Shown: positions 26,256 to 34,415 of the stretch, piece by piece
How the letters are laid out: each line of letters begins with the position of its first letter
Numbering within the stretch: the first letter of the stretch is position 1
Assembly (NCBI RefSeq): GCF_017744675.1
Contig: NZ_JAGIAV010000004.1
Coordinates: forward strand, 1,305,033 to 1,369,032
Direction: 5' to 3'
From: Flavobacterium sp.
GTDB lineage: Bacteria; Bacteroidota; Bacteroidia; Flavobacteriales; Flavobacteriaceae
Length of the DNA: 64,000 nucleotides
Position numbers and translations under genes: made by a program
The notes under the pieces: model-generated
Told to the model about the DNA's origin: nothing
Seen by the model: only the letters and a program-made list of their open reading frames with translations
The model's database searches: none

Positions 26256-26446
26256 GCCACGAATTCACGAATTTCTTTTTTAATTCGTGTAGTTTTTCGC
26301 CACGAATTCACGAATTTTCTCTAATTCTACTTTGTGGTTTATTTCTCTAATTTTTACCAAATCTATTGTAATAATATTATTTGATTAAATTTGAGATAAT
26401 CATCGCAATCTATATCAAAATAAAATTCGTGAATTCGTGGCTAACA
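26256..26446. repeat. Dispersed palindromic repeat (ACGAATTC family)
   Basis: Two GCCACGAATTCACGAATT copies at the left are mirrored by AAAATTCGTGAATTCGTGGC at the right. The element lies between two minus-strand genes. Other copies are at 52393, 62011 and 62850. Confidence 0.75.
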
Positions 26447-26450
26447 ATTA

Positions 26451-27278
26451 TTAAACCTGAAACTTCGAACCAATAATCTCTTCCATTTCCTTTTGCACTT
26501 TCAAAGCTTCTTCTCTAGCCTTTTCAGCAAAATCGGTTCCTTTTGAAGCGTAGATAATGGCTCTAGCAGAATTTACCAAAAGCCCCACTTTATCATTCAT
26601 TCCGTATTTGCACACTTCAGATAAGCTTCCGCCTTGAGCGCCAATTCCTGGAACTAGCAAGAAACTATCTGGAACGATTTTTCTAATTTCTGTAAAATAT
26701 TCTGCTTTGGTAGCGCCAACCACATACATTAGGTTTTCACTATTTTTCCAAGTTTTAGATGTTTCCAAAACTTGTTTGTAAAGTTCCTTTCCGTTTGTAT
26801 TTAAAGTCTGAAAATCGAAAGCTCCTTCATTAGAAGTCAAAGCTAACATTATGGTATGTTTATTTTCGAATGCAAGAAAAGGCTCAACCGAATCTTTTCC
26901 CATATAAGGAGCAACGGTTACACTATCAAAATTTAAATCTTCAAAAAAGGCTTTTGCATACATGCTAGAAGTATTTCCGATATCGCCTCGTTTTGCATCT
27001 GCAATAGTAAAAATATCCGGATAATTTTCGTTGATATAATTAATCGTTTTCTGCAAAGACATCCATCCTTTTATTCCGTATGCTTCAAAAAAAGCGGTAT
27101 TGGGCTTGTAACCAACAGTTAAATCATGTGTAGCATCTATAATTGCTTTACTAAATTCGAAAATAGGATCTTCGGTTTCTAATAAATGCTGTGGAATTTT
27201 AGTTAAATCAGGATCCAAGCCTACGCATAAAAATGATTTTTTTTGAAGAATTTGTTCGTGTAGCTGTTGTGTTGTCAT
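26451..27278 (-). CDS. pyrF: Orotidine 5'-phosphate decarboxylase
   Basis: The 275-residue enzyme is of the longer (type 2) PyrF class. It has FLCVGLDPDLTKIP at 17-30, the catalytic DAKRGDIGNTSSMYAKAFF (lysine in DAKR) and VPGIGAQGG near the phosphate site. It removes CO2 from OMP to give UMP, the last step of de novo pyrimidine synthesis in the cytoplasm. Length and motifs are normal. It sits apart from other pyr genes here. Confidence 0.95.
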   Translation of the reverse strand: MTTQQLHEQILQKKSFLCVGLDPDLTKIPQHLLETEDPIFEFSKAIIDATHDLTVGYKPNTAFFEAYGIKGWMSLQKTINYINENYPDIFTIADAKRGDIGNTSSMYAKAFFEDLNFDSVTVAPYMGKDSVEPFLAFENKHTIMLALTSNEGAFDFQTLNTNGKELYKQVLETSKTWKNSENLMYVVGATKAEYFTEIRKIVPDSFLLVPGIGAQGGSLSEVCKYGMNDKVGLLVNSARAIIYASKGTDFAEKAREEALKVQKEMEEIIGSKFQV

Positions 27279-27310
27279 ATTGTATTTTACTAGTGCGGCA
27301 AAATTACAAA

Positions 27311-27480
27311 ATGATAATTAGAAAATGTGTCTATTAGATAATTTAGATAATGTGCTAATTAGAAAATATGCCAATTAGAAAATGTGTCAATTAGAAAATG
27401 AGATAATTAGATAATTAATAAGCGATGCTTAAATCATTTTCTAATTGGCTAATTGACATATTATCTAATAATCTAATTAA
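27311..27480. repeat. Low-complexity direct and inverted repeat tract
   Basis: Units of the form AATTAGAAAATGTGTCAATTAG recur about five times, then invert as CATTTTCTAATTGGCTAATTGACATATT. This could fold into a long imperfect hairpin between divergent pyrF and dps. Confidence 0.7.
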
Positions 27481-27509
27481 CATTGAATTCATACAACAAC
27501 TATTAAAAA

Positions 27510-27546
27510 TTGTGTAATTCTAGAAAAGAACTCAAAAGTATCTTTG
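27510..27546 (+). promoter_or_regulatory. Promoter of the dps gene
   Basis: TATCTTTG (27539-27546) matches TAnnTTTG. A TTG lies at 27510-27512, 26 bp upstream, which is slightly long. Confidence 0.5.
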
Positions 27547-27571
27547 AATACAACTTAAAAAGAAACAAATT

Positions 27572-28045
27572 ATGAGCCCTAATATTGGAATTACACCAAA
27601 AAATTTAAAAAAGAGCGCTTCTATCTTAGCTACGATTTTATCTAATGAAATGACATTATATGTAAAAACAAGAAAATTTCACTGGAATATTTCTGGAAAC
27701 AGTTTTATGGAACTTCACAAATTGTTTGAAGAACAATATCGTGTTCTTGAGGCGAATATTGATGAAGTTGCAGAACGCATTAGCCAGTTGGGAGAAAAAA
27801 CAATTGGAACAATGAAAGAGTTTATAGATAATTCTACTTTGAAGGAATCTCCAAAAGAATATGCTTCGCAAAAAAACATGCTATCTGAGCTTTTAGAAAA
27901 CCACGAACAGCTTATCACAGAATTTAGAGATTATATTCCTGTTTTTGAAAACGAAACCAATGATGCAGGTTCTGCCGATTTTGTAACCGGATTGCTTCAA
28001 GAACACGAAAAAATGGCTTGGATCCTGAGAAGATACCAAGAATAA
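27572..28045 (+). CDS. dps: Dps-family DNA-protection ferritin
   Basis: The 157-residue protein is a full Dps subunit. The ferroxidase motif shared across the intersubunit site is FHWNISGNSFMELHKLFEEQY followed by D and E in NIDEVAERISQLGE. The N-terminus has a few lysines that may bind DNA. Dps oxidises Fe2+ with peroxide and stores it in a 12-mer cage. It heads a same-strand run of stress and envelope genes, which fits induction by oxidative or general stress. Confidence 0.92.
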   Translation: MSPNIGITPKNLKKSASILATILSNEMTLYVKTRKFHWNISGNSFMELHKLFEEQYRVLEANIDEVAERISQLGEKTIGTMKEFIDNSTLKESPKEYASQKNMLSELLENHEQLITEFRDYIPVFENETNDAGSADFVTGLLQEHEKMAWILRRYQE

Positions 28046-28154
28046 AGCCATTCAGAAATGAAAATTATGCAACAGTCAGAAAAATAAATGTAACATTAAG
28101 CTGGCCGACAATTTGCAATTTTACAATACAATAAAAAAACTTAAAAAGAATATC

Positions 28155-28340
28155 ATGAATACCACCGAGATAAAAGGAAACTGGAATGAGCTGAAAGGAA
28201 AACTAAAGCAAAAATATGCTGAGTTAGCAGATGACGATTTGATGTTTGCTGAAGGAAAAGAAGACGAAATGTACGGAAGACTTCAGCAAAAACTGGGAAA
28301 AACAAAAGAGGAATTTCATCAAATCCTGTCAGAATTGTAA
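28155..28340 (+). CDS. CsbD-family stress protein
   Basis: The 61-residue protein is counted from MNTTEIKGNWNELKGKLKQ; upstream codons are not family-like. It is a typical CsbD domain, with a KGNWNELKGKLKQKYAEL helix, a DDDLMFAEGKEDEMYGRLQQ helix and a closing KTKEEF helix. CsbD proteins are small, highly charged and strongly induced by general stress in many bacteria, with unknown mechanism. It ends at a strong terminator. Confidence 0.88.
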   Translation: MNTTEIKGNWNELKGKLKQKYAELADDDLMFAEGKEDEMYGRLQQKLGKTKEEFHQILSEL

Positions 28341-28361
28341 ATCCTTGCAACTCAATCAGGG

Positions 28362-28398
28362 AAATACCGTCTAGTAAAAATATTAGACGGTATTTTTT
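28362..28398 (+). terminator. Intrinsic terminator after the CsbD gene
   Basis: AAATACCGTCTA / TAGACGGTATTT stem followed by a T run. Confidence 0.92.
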
Positions 28399-28497
28399 TG
28401 AAAAATTTATTTTAAAATCACATTTACTTGTAATTCAGTGCCAATTAAAAGCAAAAACAACAAATAAAATAAGTATCTTTAACCAAATTTCTATAAA

Positions 28498-29049
28498 ATG
28501 AAACTATTTATAAAGTTCGACATTAATACCATTTGCTCGCTTTATCTTAAACAAAACCTGGAACAAAACAATGTAAATTTTACAACACTAGGTTTTGGTG
28601 AAATTGAGATTGAAGACAATCTGGATGCCGAAGCATTGGAGAATTTAAAAGCCAAATTGGCTCCATGCGGTTTTGAAGTAGTTGAAAATCAAAAAAGTGT
28701 GCTTGTTCAAAAAATTAAAGATGCCATTATCGAACTTGTTTTTATGGACGACAATAACAATTACAAGAGTTCTGTATTTTTGGCAGAAAAATTAAACCAC
28801 AGTTACGGCTACTTATCTAATGTTTTCTCAGAAGTAACCTATTCTTCTATTGAAAACTTTATAATTTTACAAAAAATTGAAAGAGCAAAGCAGCTAATTA
28901 TTATCAATGAAATGAGTTTGACCGAAATTGCTTTTTTACTTAACTATTCGAGTGTTGCCCATTTGAGTACACAGTTTAAAAATACAACCGGTATTACTCC
29001 GTCTGCTTTTCAGAGAATTATTAAGAAACGAAGAGAAAATTTAAAATAA
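28498..29049 (+). CDS. Short AraC-family regulator
   Basis: The 183-residue protein has an N-terminal ~75-residue domain shaped like a ferredoxin-like (HMA-type) fold but without the CxxC metal pair (FDINTICSLYLKQNLEQN). The AraC DNA-binding domain covers about 80-180 (HSYGYLSNVFSEVTYSSIENF; EIAFLLNYSSVAHLSTQFKN). It starts a probable three-gene unit with the receiver protein (21 bp downstream) and the CHASE3 kinase, suggesting a phosphorelay-linked switch. Confidence 0.85.
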   Translation: MKLFIKFDINTICSLYLKQNLEQNNVNFTTLGFGEIEIEDNLDAEALENLKAKLAPCGFEVVENQKSVLVQKIKDAIIELVFMDDNNNYKSSVFLAEKLNHSYGYLSNVFSEVTYSSIENFIILQKIERAKQLIIINEMSLTEIAFLLNYSSVAHLSTQFKNTTGITPSAFQRIIKKRRENLK

Positions 29050-29070
29050 AACCCAAATACCACAATCAAA

Positions 29071-29520
29071 ATGCAAAAAAACGCATTACACATTTTATTG
29101 GCCGATGATGATGAAGATGACCGTCTTTTCTTTAAAGATGCGTTTGAAGAAATAAAAATACAGACAAACGTAAGTTTTGTTCATGATGGGATGCAGTTAA
29201 TGGATCATTTACTAAATCCAGACAATAAACTTCCTGATATTTTGTTTCTAGATTTAAACATGCCTAAGAAAACAGGTAAAGAATGTTTAATTGAAATCAA
29301 AAAAACGGACCATTTAAAAGATATAATTATTGCCATTTACTCCACTTCTTCCTCTGAAGAAGATATTGAAGATACGTTTATTCAAGGTGCTAATATTTAT
29401 ATCAAAAAGCCAAGCGATTTCAATACATTGAAAAAAATAATTAATGAAGTCGTGACTGTAAATTGGCACTATCACACATCTGGGTTAAACCGTGATAATT
29501 TCTTGCTGCGACTAAAATAA
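29071..29520 (+). CDS. Single-domain response regulator
   Basis: The 149-residue protein is a lone receiver domain of the Rcp1 type. Acidic pocket D12-D14 lies in LLADDDEDD, phosphoacceptor D61 in DILFLDLNMP, the switch Ser/Thr in AIYSTSSS, and the conserved Lys in IYIKKPSDF. There is no output domain, so it must pass phosphate on or bind a partner. It lies between the AraC gene and the kinase gene (10-bp gap), which makes the kinase its likely phosphodonor. Confidence 0.9.
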   Translation: MQKNALHILLADDDEDDRLFFKDAFEEIKIQTNVSFVHDGMQLMDHLLNPDNKLPDILFLDLNMPKKTGKECLIEIKKTDHLKDIIIAIYSTSSSEEDIEDTFIQGANIYIKKPSDFNTLKKIINEVVTVNWHYHTSGLNRDNFLLRLK

Positions 29521-29530
29521 GAGCATACCA

Positions 29531-31315
29531 ATGAAATGGATACCAAATTTTAATTCTTCAAACTCTTTGAGAGTTATTTTTGTAATCGCAGTTTTCATTC
29601 TGTTATTTCTTTCTTCAATTGCTTACAAACATAATCAGGACTTGAACGAATCGAGTAAGCTGGTTATGCATACATACGAAATCAACATCCAGCTCGAACG
29701 ATTAATGTCGGCTATAAAAGATGCAGAAACGGGCCAGCGAGGATATATTATCACTCGCAATGCCCGTTTTTTAACACCTTACATCTATTCGCGCGACAAG
29801 GTAAATACTTCTTTTATTACCTTAAAAAAACTTACTGCCGACAATAAGCCGCAACAGGAAAACCTCCAAAAACTTTTTAAGCTTATAACATTGCGATTTG
29901 TTTCTTTTGAAAACTGTTTAAAATACAGCGATCCCAAAACATACGACAAAAGAAAGCTCGACAACCACATGTTTGGCGGCAGGATCTTAATGGAAAACAT
30001 TCGTTTTAAGGTCGACGAAATGAACGATATTGAAAAAGCATATCTAAAAAAAAGGCTTAAAATTTACGACGCGGAAATCTCATTAAGTCCGCTTTTTTCA
30101 ATTTCGCTATTCTTGGTTGCCTTAAGTTTTATTTTATTATCGTACAGACAAATAAGCCGCGATTTTGAGCGTTTAAAAATATTCAACAAAAAACTTTTAA
30201 TCTCAAGCGGATTAATTTCTGAATCTGAAAATATTGGAAAATTCAGCACTTGGCAATGGGACTTAGATTCTGATAAAATAGATTTTTCAGACAACCAATT
30301 TCGTTTATTAGGCCTAGAGCCAAAATCTTTTGCGCCAAACAAAGCCACACTTTTAAAATACGTTCATCCAGACGACAAAGAATCTGTTGCCAAAGCCATA
30401 GACGAAATTGTAAACAAAAAAGGGCTTCCGTTTGTGTACTACAAAATTGTACGCCCAGATTTTGAAGTCCGTTATTTTAAAACAACAGGAAAATTAGTAA
30501 CCGACGAGCAAGGCAGCAAAATTTTGCTTGGTATTAATTTTGACATTACAGACGAGCATCTTCTTAATATCGAACTGCAGGAACGAAATAAAGAACTCGA
30601 AAAAAGCAATAAAGAGCTGGCTTCTTTTAACCACGTTGCAAGTCACGATTTGCAGGAACCGCTTAGAAAAATACAGACTTTTATTTCGAGAGTTTCTGAT
30701 GCCGATAAGGAAGTAATGTCTGAAAGCGGTAAAAATTACATCACTAAAATTGAAAGCTCAGCCAAAAGAATGCGCGTTTTAATAGACGATCTGCTGCTGT
30801 TTTCGAGAACCAATACCACCAAAAAAGAATTCATTAAAGTTAGCTTAACCGAACTTCTACACAACGCCGAATCTGAACTGGCTGAAATGATTGAAGAAAA
30901 GAAAGCAGTTATTAAAGCTTCTAAACTTCCAAAACTTTCTGTTATACCCTATCAGATCGAACAGCTGTTTATCAATTTAATTGGAAATTCATTAAAATAC
31001 AGTCAGCCTGATGTTGAACCTGAAATATCAATTTCTAGCGAAAAAGTCAACTCTGCCGATTATCCAGAAATTTTAGAACAGTCTGTAAAGAAATTTCATA
31101 AAATCACTTTTACAGATAACGGAATGGGATTTGACCCGCAGTTTAAAGAAACTATTTTTATTCTTTTTCAGCGTCTTCATTCTAAAACAGATTATCCTGG
31201 AACCGGAATCGGATTAGCGATCTGCAAGAAGATTGTCGAGAACCATAAAGGAAGCATTATTGCCGACAGTATTTTAGGAAAAGGCTCGGTATTTACAGTG
31301 TTTCTTCCCGATTAG
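29531..31315 (+). CDS. CHASE3-PAS sensor histidine kinase
   Basis: The 594-residue protein has two transmembrane helices (about 13-31 and 185-203) flanking an extracytoplasmic CHASE3 domain (AIKDAETGQRGYIITRNARF). A PAS fold follows (about 235-340, WQWDLDSDKIDFSDNQFRLLG), then HisKA with H372 in VASHDLQEPLRKI, and HATPase_c with N (LIGNSLKYSQ), G1 (DNGMGFDP) and G2 (GTGIGLAICKK) boxes. The HisKA type is that of phytochrome-like kinases, which often pair with single-domain receivers such as the upstream gene. Confidence 0.93.
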   Translation: MKWIPNFNSSNSLRVIFVIAVFILLFLSSIAYKHNQDLNESSKLVMHTYEINIQLERLMSAIKDAETGQRGYIITRNARFLTPYIYSRDKVNTSFITLKKLTADNKPQQENLQKLFKLITLRFVSFENCLKYSDPKTYDKRKLDNHMFGGRILMENIRFKVDEMNDIEKAYLKKRLKIYDAEISLSPLFSISLFLVALSFILLSYRQISRDFERLKIFNKKLLISSGLISESENIGKFSTWQWDLDSDKIDFSDNQFRLLGLEPKSFAPNKATLLKYVHPDDKESVAKAIDEIVNKKGLPFVYYKIVRPDFEVRYFKTTGKLVTDEQGSKILLGINFDITDEHLLNIELQERNKELEKSNKELASFNHVASHDLQEPLRKIQTFISRVSDADKEVMSESGKNYITKIESSAKRMRVLIDDLLLFSRTNTTKKEFIKVSLTELLHNAESELAEMIEEKKAVIKASKLPKLSVIPYQIEQLFINLIGNSLKYSQPDVEPEISISSEKVNSADYPEILEQSVKKFHKITFTDNGMGFDPQFKETIFILFQRLHSKTDYPGTGIGLAICKKIVENHKGSIIADSILGKGSVFTVFLPD

Positions 31316-31339
31316 ACACCCTCAAAAAAACACATAAAA

Positions 31340-31384
31340 AACGTTATATAAATCCGTTATGGGAATTATATAACGTTTCTTTTT
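31340..31384 (+). terminator. Intrinsic terminator after the kinase gene
   Basis: A 12-bp stem AACGTTATATAA / TTATATAACGTT (31340-31351 with 31366-31377), then TCTTTTTT. Confidence 0.88.
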
Positions 31385-31449
31385 TATGCTGTAAAGCAAA
31401 ATCTTTCATTCGTTAGCATCTTTGTAATGTAATACTTTAGGAAGTAATA

Positions 31450-32019
31450 ATGAAAGCAATTCCCCCTTTAAAAGCTACTTATTTTAAAGTCTTTTTCTTA
31501 TTCGTATTAGTGGTTTGCATCACGTCGTGCAGAAAGATTAATCCGATCGAAAACACTTTGAAAAATCAAGCTTTTGCAAAAAATGATAGAGAAGAAACAG
31601 AAGTATTCTTTTTTATCTCAGCGGCGAATATTAGCAAATCTATTATTTCAAAAAGTCAAATTGCACAACAAAAAAGTTCAGATGTTATTGTTCAGGAATT
31701 AAGCAAAAGAATTGAAGTTCAAGAAAATCAATTGCTAGATGAAATAACCAAAATGGCAACATCAAAGCTTATTGTCATCACTGAAATAAACGCCACGCAC
31801 AAACGAGACCTGTACAACCTCCTTGATGCCAGCAGTAAAGACTTTAACAGTATTTATTTGGATACGACGACAGAAGCGATATGCGATCAGATTGAGTTAC
31901 TTGAAACGATTTCTAGAGAAACAAATGACAAACAAATTCTCGAACTCGTTCTTAGATTTTTGCCCGAACAATACAAACTCTTACGGGAGGCTGAAAGAAT
32001 AAAAAAACAAAATGAATAA
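31450..32019 (+). CDS. DUF4142-type lipoprotein
   Basis: The 189-residue protein has a signal segment with a lipobox ending TSC26. The mature part is a helical DUF4142 domain with FISAANISKSIISKSQIAQ, VQELSKRIEVQENQLLDEI and THKRDLYNLLDASSKDFNS. The family is ferritin-like in fold and common in Bacteroidota envelope-stress clusters, though metal ligands are not obvious. Its position before the PorT-family and small membrane genes suggests a role in the envelope. Confidence 0.8.
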   Translation: MKAIPPLKATYFKVFFLFVLVVCITSCRKINPIENTLKNQAFAKNDREETEVFFFISAANISKSIISKSQIAQQKSSDVIVQELSKRIEVQENQLLDEITKMATSKLIVITEINATHKRDLYNLLDASSKDFNSIYLDTTTEAICDQIELLETISRETNDKQILELVLRFLPEQYKLLREAERIKKQNE

Positions 32020-32060
32020 ACGCCTATTAATTATTTATTCAATTAACTAAATTTTTAACT

Positions 32061-32708
32061 ATGAAATTACAAGCCAATTTTTTATGCGCCTTAACACTTT
32101 TTTTATCAGCTTCGTTTGGAATGCTGCACGCACAAGACAATAATGTAAATACCGAATTTGGAGTAAAAGGAGGATTCAACATGTCTAACTTATATGGTAG
32201 CGGAGATAATGTAGATGACAACAATGTTTTATACGGATTTAACGCGGGGGTTTATGCCACGCTTCCAATCTCAGATTTTGTTGCCATTCAGCCAGAGCTT
32301 TTGTTTACCACAAAAGGTGCAAAATTAGAGTACAATAACGCTTTAGCAAGTGGGGATGCAAAATTTAGACTGAATTATATCGAGCTTCCGCTTTTAGTGC
32401 GAGTTAATGTTACTAAAAACTTTAACATTCACGCCGGTGGTTATGCTTCTTATCTAGTAAGCTCTAAAGTAAGCGGAAATGGTTCTTTTGATTTTGACCA
32501 AGACATTGACACAGATGATCTCAACAAATTTGATGCAGGTATTTCTGCTGGTGTTGGAGTAGATTTTAATCCAATTAGCATAGGATTGCGTTACAATTAC
32601 GGTTTAACTACTGTGGGTAAAGAAAGAACTGTTGCAGGAACTACATACACGTTTCCTGATGCAAAAAATAGCAACTTGACACTATACCTATCGTACAAGT
32701 TAAACTAA
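32061..32708 (+). CDS. PorT-family outer-membrane beta-barrel protein
   Basis: The 215-residue protein has a signal peptide ending HAQD. An eight-strand barrel follows, with the family opening FGVKGGFNMSNLYG, ELLFTTKGAKLEY, NYIELPLLVRVNV and a C-terminal aromatic strand (LTLYLSYKLN). The family includes PorT, but most members are general small outer-membrane barrels, so I do not assign a secretion role. It lies 41 bp after the DUF4142 gene. Confidence 0.87.
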   Translation: MKLQANFLCALTLFLSASFGMLHAQDNNVNTEFGVKGGFNMSNLYGSGDNVDDNNVLYGFNAGVYATLPISDFVAIQPELLFTTKGAKLEYNNALASGDAKFRLNYIELPLLVRVNVTKNFNIHAGGYASYLVSSKVSGNGSFDFDQDIDTDDLNKFDAGISAGVGVDFNPISIGLRYNYGLTTVGKERTVAGTTYTFPDAKNSNLTLYLSYKLN

Positions 32709-32746
32709 ACGATAAAATCAATTATTAACCGCTAAAATAAAAGACC

Positions 32747-32899
32747 ATGTCAAACTTATTATATACAATCGCAGTGATTCTGGTAATACTTTGGGCTCTT
32801 GGGTTCTTTGTTTACAGTTTCGGAAGCATTATCCATATTCTATTGGTAATTGCCATCGTTGCCGTATTGCTTCGACTAATTAAAGGTCGAGAAGTATAA
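32747..32899 (+). CDS. Lmo0937-type small membrane protein
   Basis: This 50-residue protein reads MSNLLYTIAVILVILWALGF, then VYSFGSIIHILLVIAIVAVL, ending LIKGREV. It has two hydrophobic helices and almost nothing else, matching the Lmo0937-family pattern. Such proteins commonly accompany YtxH and CsbD genes in stress clusters. It sits 38 bp after the barrel gene and 57 bp before the YtxH gene. Confidence 0.85.
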   Translation: MSNLLYTIAVILVILWALGFFVYSFGSIIHILLVIAIVAVLLRLIKGREV

Positions 32900-32956
32900 A
32901 ATCACATTATTAAATCAACAAATTATTAAATATTAATCCATTAAAATTAATTTATT

Positions 32957-33241
32957 ATGAAAACTAGTAGCACAATTTTAGGAATTTTAGGAGCCGCAGC
33001 GGCGGGAGCATTCATAGGTGTTTTATTTGCACCAGACAAAGGGTCAAACACTAGAAAAAAAATCAAAGATAAATCTAAAGATTACGGAGATAATCTTAAA
33101 ACCAAATTTGATGGTATCGTAAATACGATTACTTCAAATGGTAAAGATATTATTGAAGAAGGAAAATCTAAACTTAACCAAGTAAAAGATGACTTCAATA
33201 CGATCAAAGATGATGCTAAAACAGTAAAATCAAACTATTAA
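32957..33241 (+). CDS. YtxH-domain stress protein
   Basis: The 94-residue protein has one N-terminal transmembrane helix containing the glycine/alanine-rich YtxH signature (LGAAAAGAFIGVLFAPDKGS). A long charged helical tail follows (KIKDKSKDYGDNLKTKFDGI). YtxH proteins are general-stress membrane proteins of unknown mechanism. It belongs to the same run as the preceding two genes. Confidence 0.88.
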   Translation: MKTSSTILGILGAAAAGAFIGVLFAPDKGSNTRKKIKDKSKDYGDNLKTKFDGIVNTITSNGKDIIEEGKSKLNQVKDDFNTIKDDAKTVKSNY

Positions 33242-33288
33242 TCTGCAGTATTAATTAGTGAAATTTTCAAACCATAAAACCCTATATC

Positions 33289-33648
33289 ATGGAACCAAAT
33301 GCAACAACAAACGAGGACTTAAATCTTTATGAAAAAGCTGAAAACTATGCTAAAACAAGTTTAGAATTATTAAAACTAAAAACGGTATGTTCAGTTGCTG
33401 ATGGTGCTTCATCATTGGCATCAAAGATAGCGATTGGTATTGTTGTTGCATTTTTTACCTTGTTCCTCAATATTGGAATTAGCTTATGGATCGGGAAAGA
33501 GCTTGGCGAGTATTACTATGGTTTTTTTATCATGGCGCTATTTTATCTTCTTGTGGTAATTGTGGTGGTAAAATCACATCATAAATTGATAAAAACTCCG
33601 ATTGGAAACACTATTATTTCAAGCATACTGAAAGAAACAAAAAACTGA
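33289..33648 (+). CDS. Holin-X-like membrane protein
   Basis: The 119-residue protein has two transmembrane helices (about 46-68 and 79-99) after an amphipathic start (EKAENYAKTSLELLKLKTV). This is the arrangement of the holin-superfamily III/holin-X-like proteins common in chromosomal stress clusters. Nothing phage-like surrounds it, so a lysis role is unlikely. It lies 47 bp after the YtxH gene. Confidence 0.75.
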   Translation: MEPNATTNEDLNLYEKAENYAKTSLELLKLKTVCSVADGASSLASKIAIGIVVAFFTLFLNIGISLWIGKELGEYYYGFFIMALFYLLVVIVVVKSHHKLIKTPIGNTIISSILKETKN

Positions 33649-33674
33649 TTTAACGAATTAATACTTAAAAGACT

Positions 33675-34055
33675 ATGGAAGCCATTTACAATATTGATCA
33701 GTTAAATCGAAAAATTGAGGAATTAGAAGTTCGCCAAAATACAGAATGGTGTGCAATAAAGGATCATATTGACGAGATTAAAGACAATTTAAAGCCGATA
33801 AACCTGATTAGAAACACAGTTGAAGAAATCAACGAAACAGTGGGTTTTAAAAGCCATATTGCACAATCGGCCATCAGTATCGGAATTGGTTATCTGGCAA
33901 AGAGATTTATTGTCGGAAAAGGCGATTCGATGTTTAAGGGAGTTTTAGGCTCTATCGTTCAGCTTATTGTAACCAATCTGGTTTCGAAACCTCATCATGA
34001 AACTTCTTCTGATGACGAAGAAGAATCATCACAATACGAACCATCAAGAGAGTAA
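33675..34055 (+). CDS. Small membrane-associated protein of the stress cluster
   Basis: The 126-residue protein has a coiled-coil N-terminus (NIDQLNRKIEELEVRQN). A weakly hydrophobic helix-rich middle follows (QSAISIGIGYLAKRF; GVLGSIVQLIVTNLV), then an acidic tail (SSDDEEESSQYE). I recognise no named family. It is 26 bp after the holin-like gene and surely cotranscribed. It may be a soluble or peripheral partner of the two membrane proteins before it. Confidence 0.7.
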   Translation: MEAIYNIDQLNRKIEELEVRQNTEWCAIKDHIDEIKDNLKPINLIRNTVEEINETVGFKSHIAQSAISIGIGYLAKRFIVGKGDSMFKGVLGSIVQLIVTNLVSKPHHETSSDDEEESSQYEPSRE

Positions 34056-34079
34056 TTTGTCAAACTTAATTGAATTATT

Positions 34080-34178
34080 ATGGAAAAAATTAGCGAAATA
34101 ATGATAAAAAAAGGTGTATACGTTTACTCGAATCTATATAAATGTTTAGAATATACGAGAGTATTTTTAGGCGTCTAA
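34080..34178 (+). CDS. Possible 32-residue peptide at the end of the stress cluster
   Basis: A short frame reads MEKISEIMIKKGVYVYSNLY, then KCLEYTRVFLGV. It begins 24 bp after the previous stop, at typical spacing for the cluster. It is amphipathic with one Cys. There is no homology I can name, and short frames occur by chance, so this is tentative. Confidence 0.35.
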   Translation: MEKISEIMIKKGVYVYSNLYKCLEYTRVFLGV

Positions 34179-34245
34179 TTTCATCATACGTTTTTGGGGA
34201 AACGGTTGATGAAAAAGACCTTCAATATATATTTTTTTTTAAAGG

Positions 34246-34404
34246 TACTGAGGTACTGAGGTTCTAAGATACTAAGACTCTAAGACACTGAGTTTTTCCT
34301 CCTTATCTTTAACAATAAAAAAGCCGAACATAAGTTCGGCTTTTTTATTATGTCATCTAAGTAAAAAACTTAGAACCTTAGCATCTTAGTATCTTAGCAC
34401 CTTA
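34246..34404. repeat. Inverted low-complexity arms around a shared terminator
   Basis: The left arm (GTACTGAGGTTCTAAGATAC...) and right arm (TTAGAACCTTAGCATCTTAG...) are inverted copies of a CTAAGA-type tract. They flank the hairpin GCCGAAC/GTTCGGC. Related tracts lie at 24706 and 53507. Confidence 0.65.
34316..34347. terminator. Bidirectional terminator between stress cluster and prfA
   Basis: AAAAAGCCGAAC / GTTCGGCTTTTTT (34317-34328 with 34334-34346), with A and T runs on both sides. It serves the convergent cluster and prfA. Confidence 0.92.
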
Positions 34405-34415
34405 AGAAGTTTACG

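Noticed and set aside
33289..33648. Holin-like gene considered as a prophage marker
   Set aside because: No lysin, portal, capsid or integrase nearby; the neighbours are chromosomal stress genes that commonly accompany this family.
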